This document shows, in pieces, positions 63,157 through 64,000 of a DNA stretch of 64,000 nucleotides (the stretch's first letter is position 1; every line of letters starts with the position of its first letter). The DNA is from Emcibacter sp048269205. GTDB taxonomy: Bacteria > Pseudomonadota > Alphaproteobacteria > Sphingomonadales > Emcibacteraceae. The position numbers were made by a program, and so were the translations under genes. The notes beneath the pieces are model-generated. The model was not told the origin of the DNA. It ran no database searches and worked only from the letters and a program-made list of their open reading frames with translations. The DNA lies in NCBI RefSeq assembly GCF_048269205.1, contig NZ_JBLXJC010000004.1, positions 70,140 through 134,139 of the forward strand, read 5' to 3'.

Positions 63157-63767
63157 CGCCCCGCCTCCAAGTCGCGGGCGGTTTGGTTCTCACCAATCAC
63201 CCGTTGAACCGTACTAACCCCAACCCCCAATTCTTTGGCGATCTTCCGGATGCCTTTATTCTCCGAACGTAGCAACCGGATTTTCTTTTCTGTCACCGCA
63301 CTTGTTTTGGGCCGCCCCAGCGTTACACCCTTTGAACGAGCCCGCCTCAACCCGGCCTTAACACGTTCCTGGATCATGGAGCGCTCAAACTCAGCAAAGA
63401 CCCCGCACATCTGATACATGGCTCGGCCTGATGGTGTGGTGGTGTCCAGCCCTTGCTGATGTAGATACAAGTCCAATCCTAGAGCATGCACCTCGTCCAG
63501 GAATGTCACGAGTTGCTGAAGGGAGCGACCGAGCCGATCCACAGACCAGCACATGATCAGGTCGAACTTTCGCTTAGTGGCATCTTTCCACATCCGGTCG
63601 AATTCAGGCCGCTGGTCCCGTCCCTTTGCGCCACTAATACCCTGGTCCTCATAAAGGCCGACAATGTTCCAGCCTTGACGTTCTGCCAGAGCGGTTAGTT
63701 CCTGATATTGGTTCTCTGTGGTCTGTTCGTGTGTAGACACACGAGTATAGATCGCTACTCGCCTCAT
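63153..63767 (-). CDS. Serine recombinase (resolvase/invertase family)
   Basis: 204 residues from ATG 63767. The catalytic domain starts MRRVAIYTRVSTHEQTTENQ with active-site Ser11; YEDQGISGAKGRDQRPEFDRM and the Arg-containing WSVDRLGRSLQQLV follow. The C-terminal HTH is Hin-like (GVTLGRPKTSAVTEKKIRLLRSENKGIRKIAKELG). It promotes site-specific recombination by a phosphoserine link and suggests mobility of the island. The longer open frame to 63863 runs into the insertion sequence end and is an artefact. Confidence 0.92.
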   Translation of the reverse strand: MRRVAIYTRVSTHEQTTENQYQELTALAERQGWNIVGLYEDQGISGAKGRDQRPEFDRMWKDATKRKFDLIMCWSVDRLGRSLQQLVTFLDEVHALGLDLYLHQQGLDTTTPSGRAMYQMCGVFAEFERSMIQERVKAGLRRARSKGVTLGRPKTSAVTEKKIRLLRSENKGIRKIAKELGVGVSTVQRVIGENQTARDLEAGR

Positions 63768-63780
63768 AACATTATCCCAT

Positions 63781-64000
63781 TGGACTTGTCTTAAAAAAGT
63801 GGACAGGACCTCCAAAAGAATTATTGATATTTTATGGAGGAACTTATGGTCCGAAAAAGACATTCAGAAGACTTCAAGCGTGAGGCTGTCAAGCTGGCGC
63901 TGAGCAGCAATTTACCGCGGCAGGCTGTTGCCGAAGATTTAGGGATCGGCAAATCGACCCTTGGCAAGTGGATCACCGAACATCGACAGGCGCAGCAGGG
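63781..64000 (+). mobile_element. Left end of an IS3-family insertion sequence (partial)
   Basis: The end sequence TGGACTTGTCTTAAAAAAGT at 63781-63800 looks like an IS3-type terminal inverted repeat. It is followed by the OrfA start and runs off the window. It sits 14 bp upstream of the recombinase start, so it may separate that gene from its promoter. Confidence 0.75.
63846..64000 (+). CDS. IS3-family transposase OrfA, N-terminal part
   Basis: 51 residues to the window end. KRHSEDFKREAVKLAL followed by QAVAEDLGIGKSTLGKW is the HTH of the IS3/IS911 OrfA. The ATG at 63846 follows TATGGAGGAA. The gene continues beyond the window; OrfB, expected by -1 frameshift, is not visible. Confidence 0.9.
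   Translation, partial: MVRKRHSEDFKREAVKLALSSNLPRQAVAEDLGIGKSTLGKWITEHRQAQQ

Noticed and set aside
63768..63863. N-terminal extension of the serine recombinase
   Set aside because: The extra 32 codons run into the insertion-sequence end and its OrfA leader; the family start MRRVAIYTRVS at 63767 fits better.
1..64000. tRNA, rRNA, riboswitch or CRISPR features
   Set aside because: Reading both strands by eye, I saw no cloverleaf with GGTTCRA-type arm, no rRNA segments, no regular spacer arrays and no riboswitch core I could support.

Overview
The window looks like chromosomal DNA of an aerobic, probably marine alphaproteobacterium. Supporting features are the ~1600-residue NAD-dependent glutamate dehydrogenase, GTP-type PckG, an RpoE/ChrR pair with a cyclopropane-synthase operon, a TonB receptor and a CrbS/CrbR-acs-actP acetate module. 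The order is not certain (Emcibacterales or Kordiimonadales-like is a guess). Most of the window is moderately GC-rich. From about 57.6 kb to the end it turns AT-rich and carries recombination genes, so it reads as an acquired island.

Layout. 0-5 kb: housekeeping (rsmB end, rpe, a heparinase II/III-like protein, purH). 5-14 kb: giant NAD-GDH, a PAS_5 protein, an NSS transporter and an NhaC-type antiporter. 14-16 kb: a cytoplasmic corrinoid/4Fe-4S reductive-dehalogenase-like protein whose N-terminal half looks like a degenerate copy of its catalytic half. 16-20 kb: a four-gene glycosyltransferase/flippase-like operon. 20-24 kb: pckG, ubiX and an SDR. 24-29.5 kb: a singlet-oxygen-type stress locus (SDR, DUF3833, cfa, DUF1365, FAD oxidoreductase, ECF sigma, ChrR). 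Two divergent promoters share TGATCC-N18-TAACA and a third related promoter precedes the SDR. 29.6-40 kb: gabD, then a hydantoin-like catabolic cluster (HyuA-like, DUF917, MalT/LuxR-type regulator, Asp/Glu-hydantoin racemase, TonB receptor). Three of its promoters share an ACTAY-N7-GGTAGT element. 40-42.7 kb: a large Asn-rich repeat PEP-CTERM protein behind a sigma-54 promoter with a 33-bp palindrome upstream. 42.8-46 kb: LysR/azoR pair and a DcaP-like porin. 46-57.5 kb: acs, crbR, crbS, actP with its DUF4212 partner, and the DnaQ-like/DUF294 pair often found with such symporters. acs and DUF4212-actP share a TACGACnnAnGTC element 70-75 bp before their start codons.

The island (57.6-64 kb) holds a Panacea-domain/toxin-like pair, a second sigma-54 promoter with a GTGT-N11-ACA element like the one before the PEP-CTERM gene, and a tight four-gene operon: MerR-like regulator, a 347-residue PurZ-like adenylosuccinate synthetase homologue (GQFGSEGKGK, Ser in place of the PurA catalytic Asp), a dCTP-deaminase-fold protein that lacks the deaminase catalytic Glu and carries a membrane segment plus coiled coil, and an unrecognised protein with a DPDNG motif. 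An HNH-like small protein, a serine recombinase and an IS3-type insertion sequence close the window. The PurZ-like operon is my best candidate for an undescribed system, possibly a nucleotide-based anti-phage or signalling module. That function is inference.
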